Below are positions 1 to 12,620 of a stretch of DNA of 64,000 bases, in pieces. The position numbers were made by a program, and so were the translations under genes. The notes beneath the pieces are model-generated. The model ran no database searches. It was not told the DNA's origin and saw only the letters and a program-made list of their open reading frames with translations. The stretch's first letter is position 1. Each line of letters starts with the position of its first letter. The stretch comes from Pelecanus crispus. Its lineage: Eukaryota > Chordata > Aves > Pelecaniformes > Pelecanidae. The stretch is from contig NC_134643.1 in assembly GCF_030463565.1 (NCBI RefSeq), positions 5,404,001 through 5,468,000 on the forward strand. Reading direction: 5' to 3'.

Positions 1-3000
1 GTAGGGTTGTTCTTGTCCAGATAAACCAGACCATGTGAAGAAGCTTTTGAACTTTGGGTGCTATTTAGTGGAGATCTACTCAGACTTTGATAATTTAGAT
101 TACTGTCTTCATAGTGTTTGCCCACAAGAGCTGAATAATGGGGTTCATTAACCTCCCTGTGTAGGCATATCCAAATTGTTTGCCTCTAGCCTTGGCTCCC
201 TATGTGTGGCTGGGGAGGAAAGGATTGGCTTTTTATTGACTTGTCAAGCCGTAGGTTTGCATTACCGGCCAAGTAGCTCATGACCCATTCCATTTATTTC
301 ACTGTTTTGTGGTGGGGAAACAGGTAAAGGAATCCTGCTGGAAGCCCCTCCTTCCGCACGTTTTTATGAATAAGAGCAGTGTTTGGAGCAGTTAAGGCAC
401 CGTGACCAAATCCTCCGAAAGACGTAATGCAAGCAGCATGGGGCTATTGTGGGACACAGCTGTGGGCGGTGTTGGTTACCCTGCGAGACGTTGCTTATTC
501 AACGGAAAGCTCTGGAGGAGAACTTATTGTGGAATTAAATAGGAGGGAAAAAGTGATACTTCAGGGAGAAAAATGTAGAAGGGTAAACCACTGTTTGGGA
601 AAATTAAACAACAGAGTCCGGGCACCAAAGTCTATGTTTATTGCAGGACTGATGGGTATCCCAGTTATTTTACAGTGTAGCACTTAGCAGAGAAAGACCA
701 TGTTAACCATCCGTTAACAGAATTAACACTCGGGGTGTCAATCCAACTTTTGCTGCAAGATGGGAAAGAGCGTGTAATGATGAAATTGTTTTTGATATGA
801 TCAATAGACCACCTAAGTGAGGAGGCAGAGTAATGAAAAATGATCTTGCTCTTCTCCAAGGCTGCAGAGGTGTGCTTAAAGAATTCCAGTGATCTTCACA
901 GCTTTCATAACCCTTTGTGTGTGTATATACAAACCTGCATTTTTCTGTTCTGTAGTCTTTCAAATTATAAGAGCTGAAGGACTGATTTTCAATGCCTTTT
1001 TAAATGCTGAATGTATTTTAATGAAGATATTGTTTCGGGTGATTCATATCCCTTTCCCAACTGTTCTTATTTAGTGTAACATATTGGCCCTGATCCTGCA
1101 GTAAAATCCCCATGTGTGGTCTTGTATCCATCCAAAAGTCTCGTTTACTTCACTGGAGGTTCCCCAGCCTCTCCCTTGCTGCAGGATTGCAGCTTTTACC
1201 TGAAAAAAAAAAGAAGAATACCATATCCCTTTTACCAAAACCAGTAAATGATAATTTTTGTTTATATTTCTAGAGGTGATTTAGAAGAGGTTTTTCTTCC
1301 TTGAGTGTGAGTTATTTCCAACTTCAGATGTAGTCCTTAGCTTTTTTTCTCCTTTTTTTTTAATTACTCAAGCCACCCCAACTAATTATTCATCCTGTTT
1401 ATGGTAGGTGGTAGGCTGTGGCCAATTATTTTCATTTTGCTGTTGGCCACATTGGGTGATGACTCCAAAAGTGAATCCATAAAAAGGCTTGAGTCATTAG
1501 AAAACAAAATAACATACTGTGAGATTCTTTGATTTTGCTGCTTATTGCTCAAGAGTAAAAAAATTGTATACTGTACACCACAATTAAAAAAAAAAAAACT
1601 TTAGGCAGGTTTAGACACATAAGCGAATTGCTTGTTTAAATGGGCATGAGCAGCTGCCCTTATAAAGCACGACAGAAACTGATCAAATATGTGTGAAAGA
1701 TCAGAAAGGCAGATGGGTATTTGTTTAAAAAATAGACTTTGTCTCTGTAGAAGATGACTGCAAGAGAAAGGTACTGATTTGGTCTTGTCTTTGACAGAGG
1801 TGCTTCTTTTTATTCATTCTTTTATTGAACTTTTTAAACAAAAGTGAGCAAACTAGATAGACCCAAGGATTCATGTTAGAGTTCCTGGGAGCTGGACGTG
1901 GACAAGAGGGCTGTAGAGAAGTAGCCATCCATAGACACAAAGGAAAAAGATGGTTCTGCCTGAATTTAGTAAAGTTGTCCTGTGAGCAATTGATCTTTAG
2001 CTGTACAGAGTCTCCACGTTCAGGACTGACTGGCTCACTTGGTTCTTTCAAAAACGTATCTCCATAACAAGCTGGAAATTACAGTTTTAGAGGTTTCTAA
2101 ACCCACACTGGCATAATTTTCTGGTAGTTAATAAGATTCATATTCCACACTAGTTCCCATTAAAGAGGGTAGATGTAGGACTGATTTATGGGCCAGCTTC
2201 TAGATCATGCATCCCATCACATTTCCCAAAACAAATGACAATAAAGGGCAGTTTGGAAGGAACACATAAGAGAAAGCTTGCACAGAGCTCATTGGCATAA
2301 ACATGTTTTACCAGCTTCTGGTTTTGCTGTTAAGAGCTCAGCAGAAGGGGATAATGCCAGGTGGCTTTCACATCGAAGCTCTGAGCAGCTCATTATTGAT
2401 GATAAGAGAGAAAAGAAGATGAAAGATACCAAGACGCCACGCTACCAGCTCAGTTTTGTTTTGTCAGACTGGCGATGAACCATCCGGAGATGTAAGTCAG
2501 AATGGTGAGAAAGAATGGGAGGAAGATTTAGGAGTCATCGGCAGAAAGGTGTTTGTGGTTGTTGGGAGAAATACCCTGGTGAAACAGATACCAAGGGTGG
2601 AGGCCAAGGGGAGAACTCTGTTTCACTTAAAGTAATGGAAAAATAAACAGCAGAAAACCTGTAATTCAATTTCAAGAGTGCTAATGTCCATAAACCAAAG
2701 GAGTTAACTAGAAATGTCAGCTGGACTGAAGACCTAATGGATTCAGAAGTGGTGTTGTCTGCCTGTGGGAAGGGGGCACTTGTAGCAAAATGACTACAGA
2801 CTGAATTGTATGCATAACTTCTTCCAAAAGAACGTTGGGAATAAGCATCATACCTCTAGGAGAAAAGGACTGTTAGCAAAGAACTTACGTCTTCAAGGCA
2901 AAAGACTGTGGAGGTGAAGTCAGGCTTAGCAGAAGTCAAACTGAATTAAATGTTGTGAGGGATATTGAGCAAATGGGAGGAGGGAAGGAGGAGGACCATG

Positions 3001-3837
3001 GAAATGAAGACAGGGAGAAGGTGAAGGATAATATAGGTATGAGCCAAGAGCAGAAAGAATACTTTCCTTCTGATCCTATGTTCATTCTTTCCTTTACTGA
3101 GGACTAGGACAAGATGGATAACAGCAGTAGGTTGACGGCAGTGGAAATGACTATAATGAATTGGGAAGCAAAATATAGGTACCTTTACGCACTGAAATAA
3201 AAGAATGGGGTAATCTTTCTCCCAAGTTCTAGAAGAACTGGGTCAAGAATTTGCAGACTCAGTGACAAGTAATTTTTAACACCTTTTTTTTTTTTTAAAA
3301 TGCAATGTTTGTTAAATCTGTTTTTAATAAATAATAGAAAAAATAGAAGTGCTGAAGAAGGGAAGAAAGGAAAAGTAATCTAGACACCCAGTGATGGCAG
3401 TACACGTAATTATAAAACAAATTTTGGAGGAAGGGCTGATTAAAGGCTTGGAAGTAATGGAATAAAACACAAAACGGAAGTGAGCCGTACCAACAGGCTT
3501 GATATCAATCTTTGATAAAGCAAGTGATCTTCTAGGTGAGCCTAGTCCAGTTGGCAGTCCCTGCAAGAGATGTGGCTGGCAGCGTCTGATTTTTTGCTGT
3601 GCATCTCGGGTATCTGTTTCCACCACCAATGCTGAGAGCAGCTGCCTCCACCTCCCACTGCTGAGTGATTTCTGCTGGAATGGGGAAGCTGTCGCTGGGT
3701 GCAGGGTCAAATCACCTCCCTTCCAAGGGAAAGTCTCAGCTGTGGTGAAGAGGTGGGACACTCGCATGTGCGTAGGTGGAATAAAGTTGACATCCGTCCT
3801 GCCGTTGGGAGAAGGGATGCTCTCTTCTGGATGAATA

Positions 3838-4890
3838 AAAGATGGCAAATCCGATCTGGATTTCAGGAAAATGTTTAATACTGTCACACAGAACAGTCAT
3901 AGTGAAGCTGGCAAAGACAGGATTAGCAGAGGAACTGCTCAGTAGTAAGGAACTAGCTCAAAGGAAGATATCAGCTGAGAGTTGTAAGAGAGCTTATCTA
4001 ACCAGAGAGGAGGTTACTAGTGAACATGCTCAAGTATGTATTTCAGGACTGGTTTGATTTAATAATTTCACCTAAAATTTTGTCACAGAAGGAGGTAGAA
4101 CACGATGGGGTTTGTTGGCAGTAAGGTTGAAGGACCATGTCAGTACAAGTGAGGATCTGATGATTGTCTGGAAAGAACTGGATCCCCTTGAATAGAAGGG
4201 AAAAAATGTTATTTTGTTCAGTAAATGAAAAATTGCAGTTAGGGCTTTGCATTTGAAGTGTACCAGTAGAAACTTCAGCCAGAATTAAAGAGCTGCTCAG
4301 TAGGTGTATTGCTACGGTAGATGCATTAAGTGGGTGAGGGATCATTAGCTGATCACAGAATAAGAGTTGCCAGCATGATACAAGTGTGACCATAGGATGC
4401 ATTGCAAGAGGTAATTTTATAGGAGAGAGTGGAAGTGTCCGAGCCATCATATGAGAACCTGTTGATACTTCACCTGAATTGTTGTATTCAGTTCTTGAAG
4501 GCAGCTTGTACTCAGGAAGGATGAGTTGGGAAGAGCAGGTGCAGAGGAGGGCTTGGAGCACTATTAGGGGGAGCATAGGGGAGTCTGTGTTACGAGAGTG
4601 GAGAGGAGAGCAACTTTGCATGTTTAGTCTAGCATGTGAAGAGGGAATATGCTTGCTGTCTACAAATACATGAGGCAAGTAAACACTTTGGAGGGAGAAA
4701 GCTGTTTAAGCTAAAGAACAATGTTGGCACAAAACATAGGGGAATTATTTGGCTATGAATGTAGGCTGGATATTAGAAGAGGTTGCTGTGCCACTAGAGC
4801 AGTGACATCCTGGAACAGGGTATTGGTGGGGACAAAAAGATTAACCAGTTTTAAGATGAAGCTCAATAAACTTGTGAATGAAATTAGGTG
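3838..4890 (+). mobile_element. Ancient degenerate CR1-like LINE fragment (reverse transcriptase to 3' part)
   Basis: The + strand can be followed, with many substitutions, as a CR1-type non-LTR retrotransposon. At about 3853-3890 the translation resembles the reverse-transcriptase motif DFRKAFDTV (here DFRKMFNTV). Near 4010 comes a stretch like 'gaggttactagtg'. At 4480-4560 the segment resembles '...cagttctgg...aaggatga...gaacaggt.cagagaaggg'. At 4620-4730 it resembles 'ttgtttagcct...' through 'aggaattatttaagct...aacaatgt.ggcaca'. The reading frame is broken throughout and the divergence is far higher than in the other CR1 copies here. It therefore looks like a pre-avian sauropsid insertion fixed in the TAF3 intron. 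Family recognition is from memory of turtle and crocodilian CR1 sequences, and both ends are approximate. Confidence 0.65.
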
Positions 4891-6994
4891 ACACGATGCC
4901 TGCAAAATCACTAGACTCATTTGCCCAGGAAGGTATGTTTGCGGCGTTTTGCCGAAGTGATGAAATGGTGAATGGGCTGTTGAGCTCCATGTGCACCGGT
5001 GAAGGTCAACGCGCTTACATGGAAGTTGTTCCATTTGTAAGAGACCGGGCAGTGTCCACAAAAATGGATGATATCTTGGAATAAGTGTTCAAAGTTCATT
5101 TTCCTTGATAGAGAAGAATATCATATTGCAGGCAATTTGTCACATGAAAATGCTTATATTTTTTTTAATTTCAAGTTTAAGCACTGAAGTCTTTTCACTC
5201 ACAAAATTGCTAGGAGCTCTGCTGGAGGTTTCATACATTTTAAATGCACAAGTTGGTCATAGCGTGTGTTTGTGGAGCTCGTATTTGCCAATATGACTTA
5301 TTTGCACAGAATAAAATTTTCAGCAGGGCATAAGAGATAAACACTAAATTTCCCTTTCTAAAAGTAGTAGGGGAATTAGCCTACATTACAGAGCTTGAAT
5401 TACACTTATTCTCCTCCACGGTTGGAATAAAATTTTCAAAATCACCTCTAATCTCTGAAGAATCTAAACCATATGGAAATCTTCCTAATTCCCCTGGGTG
5501 TTTTTGACATTCTTACCCATAGGTCTTAGAGTATTTAATTTTTTTCCAGTGCAACAATCTCAGTTCCAGGTGTGAGATTTTTCAGTAATAAAATATTTAC
5601 ACCACTTAACTTTCTAGCGTCGAGGAACTTATATCAATAAGGGAATATCAATACTAATATATAATAATATCACTTGTAATAATCCAAGTGAGTTGTACTA
5701 GTTTTAATTATGTCAGTGAAATTGATGGTGTCATTTTCCTACGTACAAAGACGCCTTTAGCTCCTGCTCCTTGCTTAAAAATAGGTCATGGGTTCAGAAA
5801 AGAATTAGGACTTTTCAAATGTTGTTTTTCCTTTGGGCAGAGAAACAGCTTCTTTGGAGCTCTGCTTCTGAGAAACAAAGATTGCTGTGATTTTTTACCA
5901 GACCTTTCGAAATACTGATACAGCATTTTTTTGGAGCTCATCACCCGTAGCAATCACTCAGCCCTGTGGCTCATATCCTATTTTTGAAAAGCCATTTCCT
6001 TTCAGTGCACATGTCTTTTCCCTGTGTTTATGTGAAGCAGTCAATGGGGCTTTCAGCCGTAAGGATCAGAATGAAATCAAATAAATTACTTGCAAAGATA
6101 GGAAACCGTTTCACACCTTGGAGCCTCATTTTGCTCCAGATGTAGCGTGTTACAGCTCATGCCAGTTAGAGCCGATTATAAACCAACTGACCTGTCATGA
6201 CACTTGAAATCTTGGTAGAATTTGCACTTTGCCTGCAAGCCGACAATTCATTTTCATCCTGTTTGGGTCTGGATCTGTAGCTGTGAACGGGGTGATTGCC
6301 CCGGAGTAATGATGAAAATGGGTTTTCATTCGCTCTGCCATTACGAAGAGGTGTATCAATACATGTGTTCAATTATAAATGTGCTCAGGTTCCGTAAGAA
6401 ATACAGTTCCTGCTAGCATTTCAAAAGAAATCTGAAGTGAATTTAGGTTGGACACAACCAGGTACACAATGTTTACATTAATTCTGGGTTTTTTTAGAGG
6501 GAGTGGTAACCTTTAGTTATGATTTATGGAGGGTCTTATTACCACATCTATTCCAAGGAGTTTCTCACACCCCTTCATTCTGGAGGAACTATTTTGATTT
6601 GAAAACAACTTTAATTGACTTTTTATCTTTCAGTGTAGAACATGTTTGTGATATACTGTCAGGCACCAGCCTGCAGAGAAGTGTAATTCTTGTTTCGGGC
6701 CTCTGAGTGTGCTGATGGTCGTTGATGTTCATTTGTGATTACCTCAAAAAATACTAATCCAGCCTTAGTTTTAGAGTTTTTTAATTGATGTGGGGAACGA
6801 GGTGAAATTTTGTCTTATTTAGTATTGTACTTGCAGACTTTTAATATATAAGGTGCTGATTTTGGAAGCGTATGAAAAACACATTTGGGAAAGAAGATAA
6901 CGATACATGTATGGTGATGTCCAAATGTAGAGTTTAAATCCTAGCAGGAACCTAGGTACCAGGAGGATCAAAGCTTTGCTGTAGTGAGTACCGC

Positions 6995-7080
6995 CTACTT
7001 GCAGTGTGCTCTGTGCCTCACTTTTCCTGTCTATAAAATAGAGCTCATAAATCTTGACATCATTTACATAGTGTTTTGAT
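6995..7080 (+). repeat. MIR-like SINE fragment
   Basis: The segment 'ctctgtgcctcacttttcc' followed by 'tctataaaatagagctcat' matches the conserved core of amniote MIR/CORE-SINEs (ctgtgcctcagtttcc / tctgtaaaatggg) on the + strand. Only this core is recognisable and the flanks have decayed. It lies inside the TAF3 intron. Confidence 0.5.
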
Positions 7081-9543
7081 ATCAGGTTTCTCTCCAAGTC
7101 TGAAGTAACGTTAATTATTAGTCGTGGGACTGCTATTTCCCTTTGATTTCTCCCCACCTCCACACTGTCATGTATGCAGCCCCTTCTTCAGGACGGAGGA
7201 CAGGCTAAACCACCCTCGCTGAGATTACTCCATCACCTCTAATGGTGTAGCACAAAGCCATTCATGTCTCCACTCTGGAGTCTAAAGTCTCTGAACTTCA
7301 TTAGCCCAAGGGAGTGGTAGGCCCAAGCGTGCTCCAAAATGCCGATCTCTTGTTTTGATAACTGAGCTCTAAAATCAAGATAAACAAGCTGCCCTATATA
7401 CTGAACATGTCCTAATTGCATGCTTCAAGCAAACCAGCCAATCGATGAGTGTATGTCACCCGCTAATGAATATTTGTAGTTTTGGAAGATTTCATATTAT
7501 GATGTTCCTTGTAGCTTCTGCAGTTATTAGCAGAGTGGCTTTGAAGACCCTGTTCAGGAGGAGAACCTGGCTTTATCTAGACCAAGAAACTGTGTAATTT
7601 AATTTCATATGTTAGCTGGGCATGGTCACTCTTATTCAAATTATGTTAGCTAATATTTCTTTAAAACTGTTTACACTGTGTGCAAAGTTGTGTTTAGAAT
7701 CCTATTAGCCAATTCATTTCCTAGTCTAGACTCAGGGAGGGTTGACTCCCTGAAGAACTCATAGCTGGACTTTGTTTACTTGGAGGGGGTAGAAGAGGGA
7801 GGCAGGGAACAAAGGGGTAATGATGTTTGAAACGGTCCAAATGACTTTTGCTGTGCCAAATATTTTGCTGTCTGTCCCTCTCCTCGCTGTTATTATTGCT
7901 AAGATTTTTTTTATTGAGAGGTGACTCTCAAGTCGTGAGGGTAACTTTGGAAACCATGAGAGTGTTGCCACCAACCAAGGTCTTGGGCGTTCAGTGATGG
8001 GAGCCAGGGCTCTCTGTGGGAGCAGTGGAAGGAGGAAGGAACAGAATAAGCATCTGAGTCAGAGTGGCCAGTCTGGCAGGAGCCCCAGGGAGCCACGCAC
8101 TAAGACTTTCATTGAACCAAAAACACATCATGGACATTCAAGAGCCAAAGAGAAAACTTTCTTGGTGGGAGATAACAGTGGCTTCTCCTGACTAACAGGA
8201 GAAAGAGGCTGGATTTGATGTGTACATTGCTTCCAGGTTGGCCTGAGAATAGGACTTACTTCCTTCTGCAAGTCACAGACAATTTAATTACGAGTCCTGC
8301 ACTTTGGCTCACACTCTAGCACCTTACTGATGCATATAAAGAGCCTGAGCGCCCAGATTAGGTACCTGAAGCAATCACTAGGACATCAAGTGGTGTGAAT
8401 GCCTTCAGTCTTGCTGATGGAAAATCATCTAACACCTTTTAGATTCTGCTCCACTCTGTCTAAACCTCCTTGGTTTTGGTTTTCTTCCCCTAGTCACTCA
8501 TGGTAGGTCTCGGAAGGTAGGTGTGATGCTACAGTTGGCAGGTTTGGCAGGAATACCAAACCCATTGCTCTGTTTCCTTTTACTAAGTCTGTGTTTACTA
8601 TAACTTGCCATAGTTCTGATTTAGTAGTGCAAGTGGCATATCTTGGGAGAAAAACACTATTATCTCGGCCAAGCATTAAATGCTGTATAATTCCAAGCCT
8701 TTCTCAAATGATGGCTTGGGTTATTGACTTGAAGTGCAGACAGTGTCATTGATCGTAGCGATACTGCCTTTTGAATATCATAAGAGAGTTGCAGTAAATT
8801 CTGAAGTTGAATGTAAAATTCCCATTGACGGGGGAGCTGGACTTTCCTGGTTCTCAGGAGTTGTTGTGATTCGATTTTCATCATGATTTTCCCACTGATG
8901 TCTCCGTTTTTTCCTTTCTTAAGATATCCTCCTCTCTGGAATGTCTAACCTTTCTTTAAATTGCCTTTTTCCTACAGTCCCATCACAAATCAATTGCACT
9001 CCCACAGTTACCATTGAAATATAAATAAGTTAGTTAAATGATTTACTGAAATGTGGTAAAACAAATAGACCTATCCTGTGTTTTGTTTGGGGGGTTTTTT
9101 TTGGTTTGTTTTCTAAAACATCCTTTTCGTTCTCTTTATGTTTCTAATCTAGAGCCTTATAGTAAGGGCTTTTTCTGTCTTGTCCGTTAAATTGCATGCA
9201 CATCAATAACACTGTGTATCAACATTCATTAATAAACGTTGGGTCCTCTATGTATCCCCCTTCCTGGGCAAGATTGTTCTATACTGTGTATTTACTAGAG
9301 CTACATCCTGTCTACTTCAGCTACTCAAGTAAGTAGCAATATTTTAACTGCTGAGTATATAGTGTGCGTCATTTATTTGTCCTGACTAGATCCACTGCTG
9401 ATTTCATAAACATTTGGGGAAAGAAATACCAAACTAGCAAATATTTGGAGAACCCCCTAATGTAGGATCTTAAGAGGATGATACCGTCTCTCAGTTTGAA
9501 GACTAAAATCAGTGCTGTTCACAGCTGATTAACTTTCTTTTCT

Positions 9544-9772
9544 AATCATAGAATCACAGAATGGTTTGGGGTGGAAGGGACCTTAAAGACTATCTAGTTC
9601 CAACCTCCCTGCCATGGGCAGGGACACCTTCCACTAGACCAGGTTGCTCAAAGCCCCATCCAACGTGACCTTGAACAATTCCAGGGAGGGGGCATCCACA
9701 GCTTCTCTAGGCAACCTGTTCCAGTGTCTCACCACCCTCATAGTGAAGAAACCACCCTCATAGTGAAGAATA
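9544..9772 (-). mobile_element. CR1 LINE 3' end, 5'-truncated
   Basis: The + strand begins with the inverted tail motif (aatcatagaatcacagaatgg), so the element runs on the minus strand. Its minus-strand translation ends in the CR1 reverse-transcriptase C-terminus ([20 protein letters not shown], then LFKVTLDGALSNLV). About 230 bases are present, which is typical of heavily 5'-truncated avian CR1. A perfect 20-base tandem duplication lies at its 5' side (9731-9770) and is reported under findings. Confidence 0.92.
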
Positions 9773-10091
9773 TTTCCCACAAATTGAGCTAATGTAATAA
9801 AACTTAATGAAGCAAGGTATAGTAAAGCCACAGAGACTACTTATATGACAGTGAGCTATAGAGAGTGGCTCAGGCTGTCCTGACGTTCACTTTGTAATGG
9901 CTCTGTGCTTTATCCTGTCCAATGGATGGGTGTAGCAATGACAACAGTCCTTGTGTTGGGTTAGAACAGCCTCTTTGATGACTCAAAGGTGACGTGAATT
10001 AGCCGCACTGTATTTTCTTTATATCTAGTCGGTGATCAATCGTCACTTGCTTTCTGATCAGCTCTAACGATTCTCATTTTTGATCCTACAG

Positions 10092-10347
10092 AGTCATCAG
10101 CAAAGTGGTGCCAGCTCCAGAGGCCAAACCATCTACTCCTGTGAGTCGGCCCAAAACACCTCCACCCGTGCCGTCACCAGTACCAGCTCCAGTTCATGTC
10201 ACCCCTCCTCCAGCTCCAGCTCCTCCTCCTCCACAGGCTACTGTCTCGCCGGTCCTGATCCCACCACCCTCTCCAGCTGTCTCGGCAGCAGGAGGCTCCA
10301 AAGCTCCGGTTAGGAGTGTGGTGACCGAGACTGTCAGTACTTACGTG
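10092..10347 (+). CDS. TAF3: TAF3 coding exon, proline-rich linker before the PHD finger (partial gene)
   Basis: TAF3 is a subunit of the TFIID general transcription factor complex in the nucleus. Its C-terminal PHD finger anchors TFIID to promoters carrying H3K4me3. This 256-base exon supplies the last base of a split codon and then 85 codons. They begin VISKVVPAPEAKPSTPVSRP, run through a region dominated by Pro, Ala and Val, and end APVRSVVTETVSTYV. That last segment precedes the PHD finger in vertebrate TAF3. The acceptor is ctacag|a and the donor is gtg|gtaggt, so the exon ends on a codon boundary and joins in frame to the exon at 14096. The proline-rich part is probably disordered and varies between species. 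The upstream part of the gene (histone fold, charged middle) is outside the window. Confidence 0.93.
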
Positions 10348-11934
10348 GTAGGTAACACATACTGCCGTGCTTTGCCCCAGTGCCAGTGACATTCACCTCT
10401 TGAATAGCTGAGCTCCTGGTGTTGTCTCAAACTGATGGTACCTGCGCTTGTGATGTTGCTCTCTATCAAGCTACTCTTTTTCCGGCCCTTGCTTCCATAC
10501 ACATGTTTTGAGGCGTTAATAATTAAAACACTACTACTTGGACTGATTTTTTTCTGTGTTCCCAGTTCAATGTTAAAGTTCCTTCTAACAAGTCCGGTTG
10601 TATCCCACTTGGTATTTTCTGCTAACTGAGCTAGAGCATTTATTTTTGGAGGTGGAGATTTTTTTTATAGATGCCTTTAAAAGCACTGAATTGAAACCTC
10701 AAATGTCAAACTCACCATAGATTTTGCTGTCAGTCAGGTGAAGTACAAAACCCTCATACAACATCAAGAATTTGACTTAGCCCTCATTTGAAATGTGGAG
10801 AGTCCGCTAATCTCTTTTCTGGTTTCCTCAACATACAGAAATTGCAAATGTTTGTGCACCTCAGAAAGTCTGTAGATAGTTCATTGCCCTACAGTTCATT
10901 AGTCTGTTTGACATATGCTCTGAACTTGGCCTCTTTCTGGTAGCATTAAGACTTCTTCATTCATTTAAAAAAGTCTCCCATCCAACATGACGTGGGAACT
11001 ACATTCCCTAAAAGAACATGGACGTACCTCTGGGCAGGACTAGGATTGCTGTGCTACTGAAAATTTCTGCTTTAGATGCAATGTAAGATGGAAGGCCTGA
11101 CCGTTTCTGGTCATTGAGGAGCAGCAGATACCATTAACAATTGTTATCCTTCCTGTCCTGGCTAAGTTCCAGCTTGGTTGGTGACACCTTGCTTATCCTT
11201 AGTGGGTAGCAGTTTAAAATTCTCACCATTTAAAACACCTGAAACTTGCTTTTATTACAGAGTTTCCTGTGCTTTAATTGCAATGTATGCATGAATTTCT
11301 CTTTTTTTTTAATTCCTGTTTTTATAATGATTCCTAGTGTAAATCTACCCTGCTGTTTCTAATGGAAAAGGTGCTCTTCCCTGCTGGACTTAGACTGTTG
11401 TATCGTGTTACTGGTCTCTATTTAAACAGCTGCTACATTTCATTCCCCGAGTCGGTTACAGCACTAGATGACTGCACATAGGCTGTGCATATCTTTGGGT
11501 ACAGGATACACATCCTCACCTTCTGTATCACAGGTGTAAATGCAGTGTCACTCACATATTCCAGTAGTGCCCAGAAGCTTGGAAATCCACTCTAAGAGAG
11601 AAATATTTCCAAAATACTATACTACATCCCATTTTCTTAGTAAGCATTAAAAGCAAATGATGTTAGTTTAAAGAAGGAAAACCTAGAGCTTTTCCTAGGT
11701 ACTTCCAGTGGTAACACTCTTAGCACCTTATGGAGAATTCAGAGGACACGTAGGCTCCAGGTTATTTCTTTCTTTTACATTATAGTTGAAATGAGGGCTT
11801 TATTGCATTAGGATCCAACTATGTGCACAAGCAGGGAGACTCCTGATGCGAGACATTTATAAGTCAAAAAGCTGGGAGAGAGTTTGAGGAAGAAGGGAAT
11901 AATTAATAACTGTTAGCCCCTTGTACGAAGGGAA

Positions 11935-12035
11935 TCCAGGACACAGAATGATGAAATGGCTTTCCCCAGGTCGCACGGGAAAGCTCTTCTAGAGATAAGA
12001 GTGGAGCCAGTGTGACAGAGGTGTGCAATTCCCTT
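11935..12035 (-). repeat. MIR-like SINE fragment
   Basis: The + strand reads 'gatgaaatggctttcccca', then 'ggtcgcac', then 'agagtggagccag'. This follows the reverse complement of the MIR core (gaggttaagtgacttgccca / aggtcacac / agtggcagagccgg). It is decayed and the ends are approximate. Confidence 0.5.
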
Positions 12036-12461
12036 CTGCTGGGGAGCACAGGGGGGTGATTTTATAGTTTTTTTAAAAAAAAGATACAGTGTGGGATCTG
12101 CCTGTAGGATAGCATCTCAGTAAGTGTGCTCTGATCATTAACTCTCAGCGGTTTGTGCTAAAATAGCATTCAGCAATCACATACTGTCCCTCCTTCCACG
12201 ACCCTTGGCTCATTAAGGAATGAGAAGTTACACAGTATTTTTAACATCCTCATTCAACAGTCCGATTTCTTGTTTAACAAACAGGCAGAAGGTTCAGTGA
12301 TTATAGACCACCCTGTCCCTCTCCACCCCCTGAAAGCCTGAGACAGGTATTCTGCAGACAAACATCCCCCCTGAAAAACTAAGTTTGGAAAAGTTAAGGT
12401 ATCTACCTTCTAATGGGGCAATATCAGGCAGCGCTGCCTACACCTGGCAGCGCCAGCACCT

Positions 12462-12562
12462 AGAATCGTAGAATCGTTTAGGTTGGAAAAGACCTTTAAG
12501 ATCATCCAGCCCAACCATTAACCTACACTACCAAGTCCCCACTGAACCAGTCAAGGGTAGGC
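12462..12562 (-). mobile_element. CR1 LINE tail, severely truncated
   Basis: The inverted CR1 end is seen on the + strand (gaatcgtagaatcgttta), followed by the subfamily-specific 'ggttggaaaagacctttaag' and 'atcatccagcccaaccatta'. Only about 100 bases remain. The same subfamily sequence recurs at 20233 and 32841. Confidence 0.88.
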
Positions 12563-12592
12563 TAGGCAGCAGCGTGGATGGGCACCTGCCGA

Positions 12593-12620
12593 GTGCCCGT
12601 GCCCGTGCCCGTGCCCGTGG
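12593..12620. repeat. GTGCCC hexamer microsatellite
   Basis: There are four and a half copies of GTGCCC in tandem, next to a small GC-rich patch (12560-12740) inside an otherwise AT-rich TAF3 intron. They lie just beyond the CR1 tail at 12462-12562. Confidence 0.85.

Larger units (their letters stand above)
1..10091 (+). other. TAF3: TAF3 intron (5' part outside window)
   Basis: This stretch lies upstream of the first TAF3 exon visible here and ends in a normal acceptor (ctacag at 10086-10091). It is moderately AT-rich with stops in all frames, and I see no further exon with a convincing protein match and splice pair. It contains an ancient CR1-like copy (3838-4890), a MIR-like fragment (about 6995-7080) and a younger CR1 3' end (9544-9772), each listed separately. 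The rest is unique-looking intronic sequence. A small lysine-rich exon could be missed by eye, since the preceding part of TAF3 is low in complexity. Confidence 0.75.

Noticed and set aside
2278..2478. Possible extra TAF3 exon (Lys-rich ORF DDKREKKMKDTKTPRYQL)
   Set aside because: The charged string is tempting because TAF3 has a Lys/Glu-rich middle, but no acceptor/donor pair in matching phase was found and the rest of the ORF does not look like TAF3.
3324..3887. 187-codon minus-strand ORF overlapping a + strand ORF
   Set aside because: No known domain and biased composition. Overlapping frames and the adjacent degenerate CR1 make a gene unlikely.
4043..4678. 211-codon minus-strand ORF in the TAF3 intron
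   Set aside because: It runs antisense through the ancient CR1-like copy and matches nothing recognisable. It is probably open by chance.
9634..9831. Minus-strand ORF with reverse-transcriptase-like C-terminus
   Set aside because: Not a host gene: it is the end of a truncated CR1 LINE, annotated as a mobile element.
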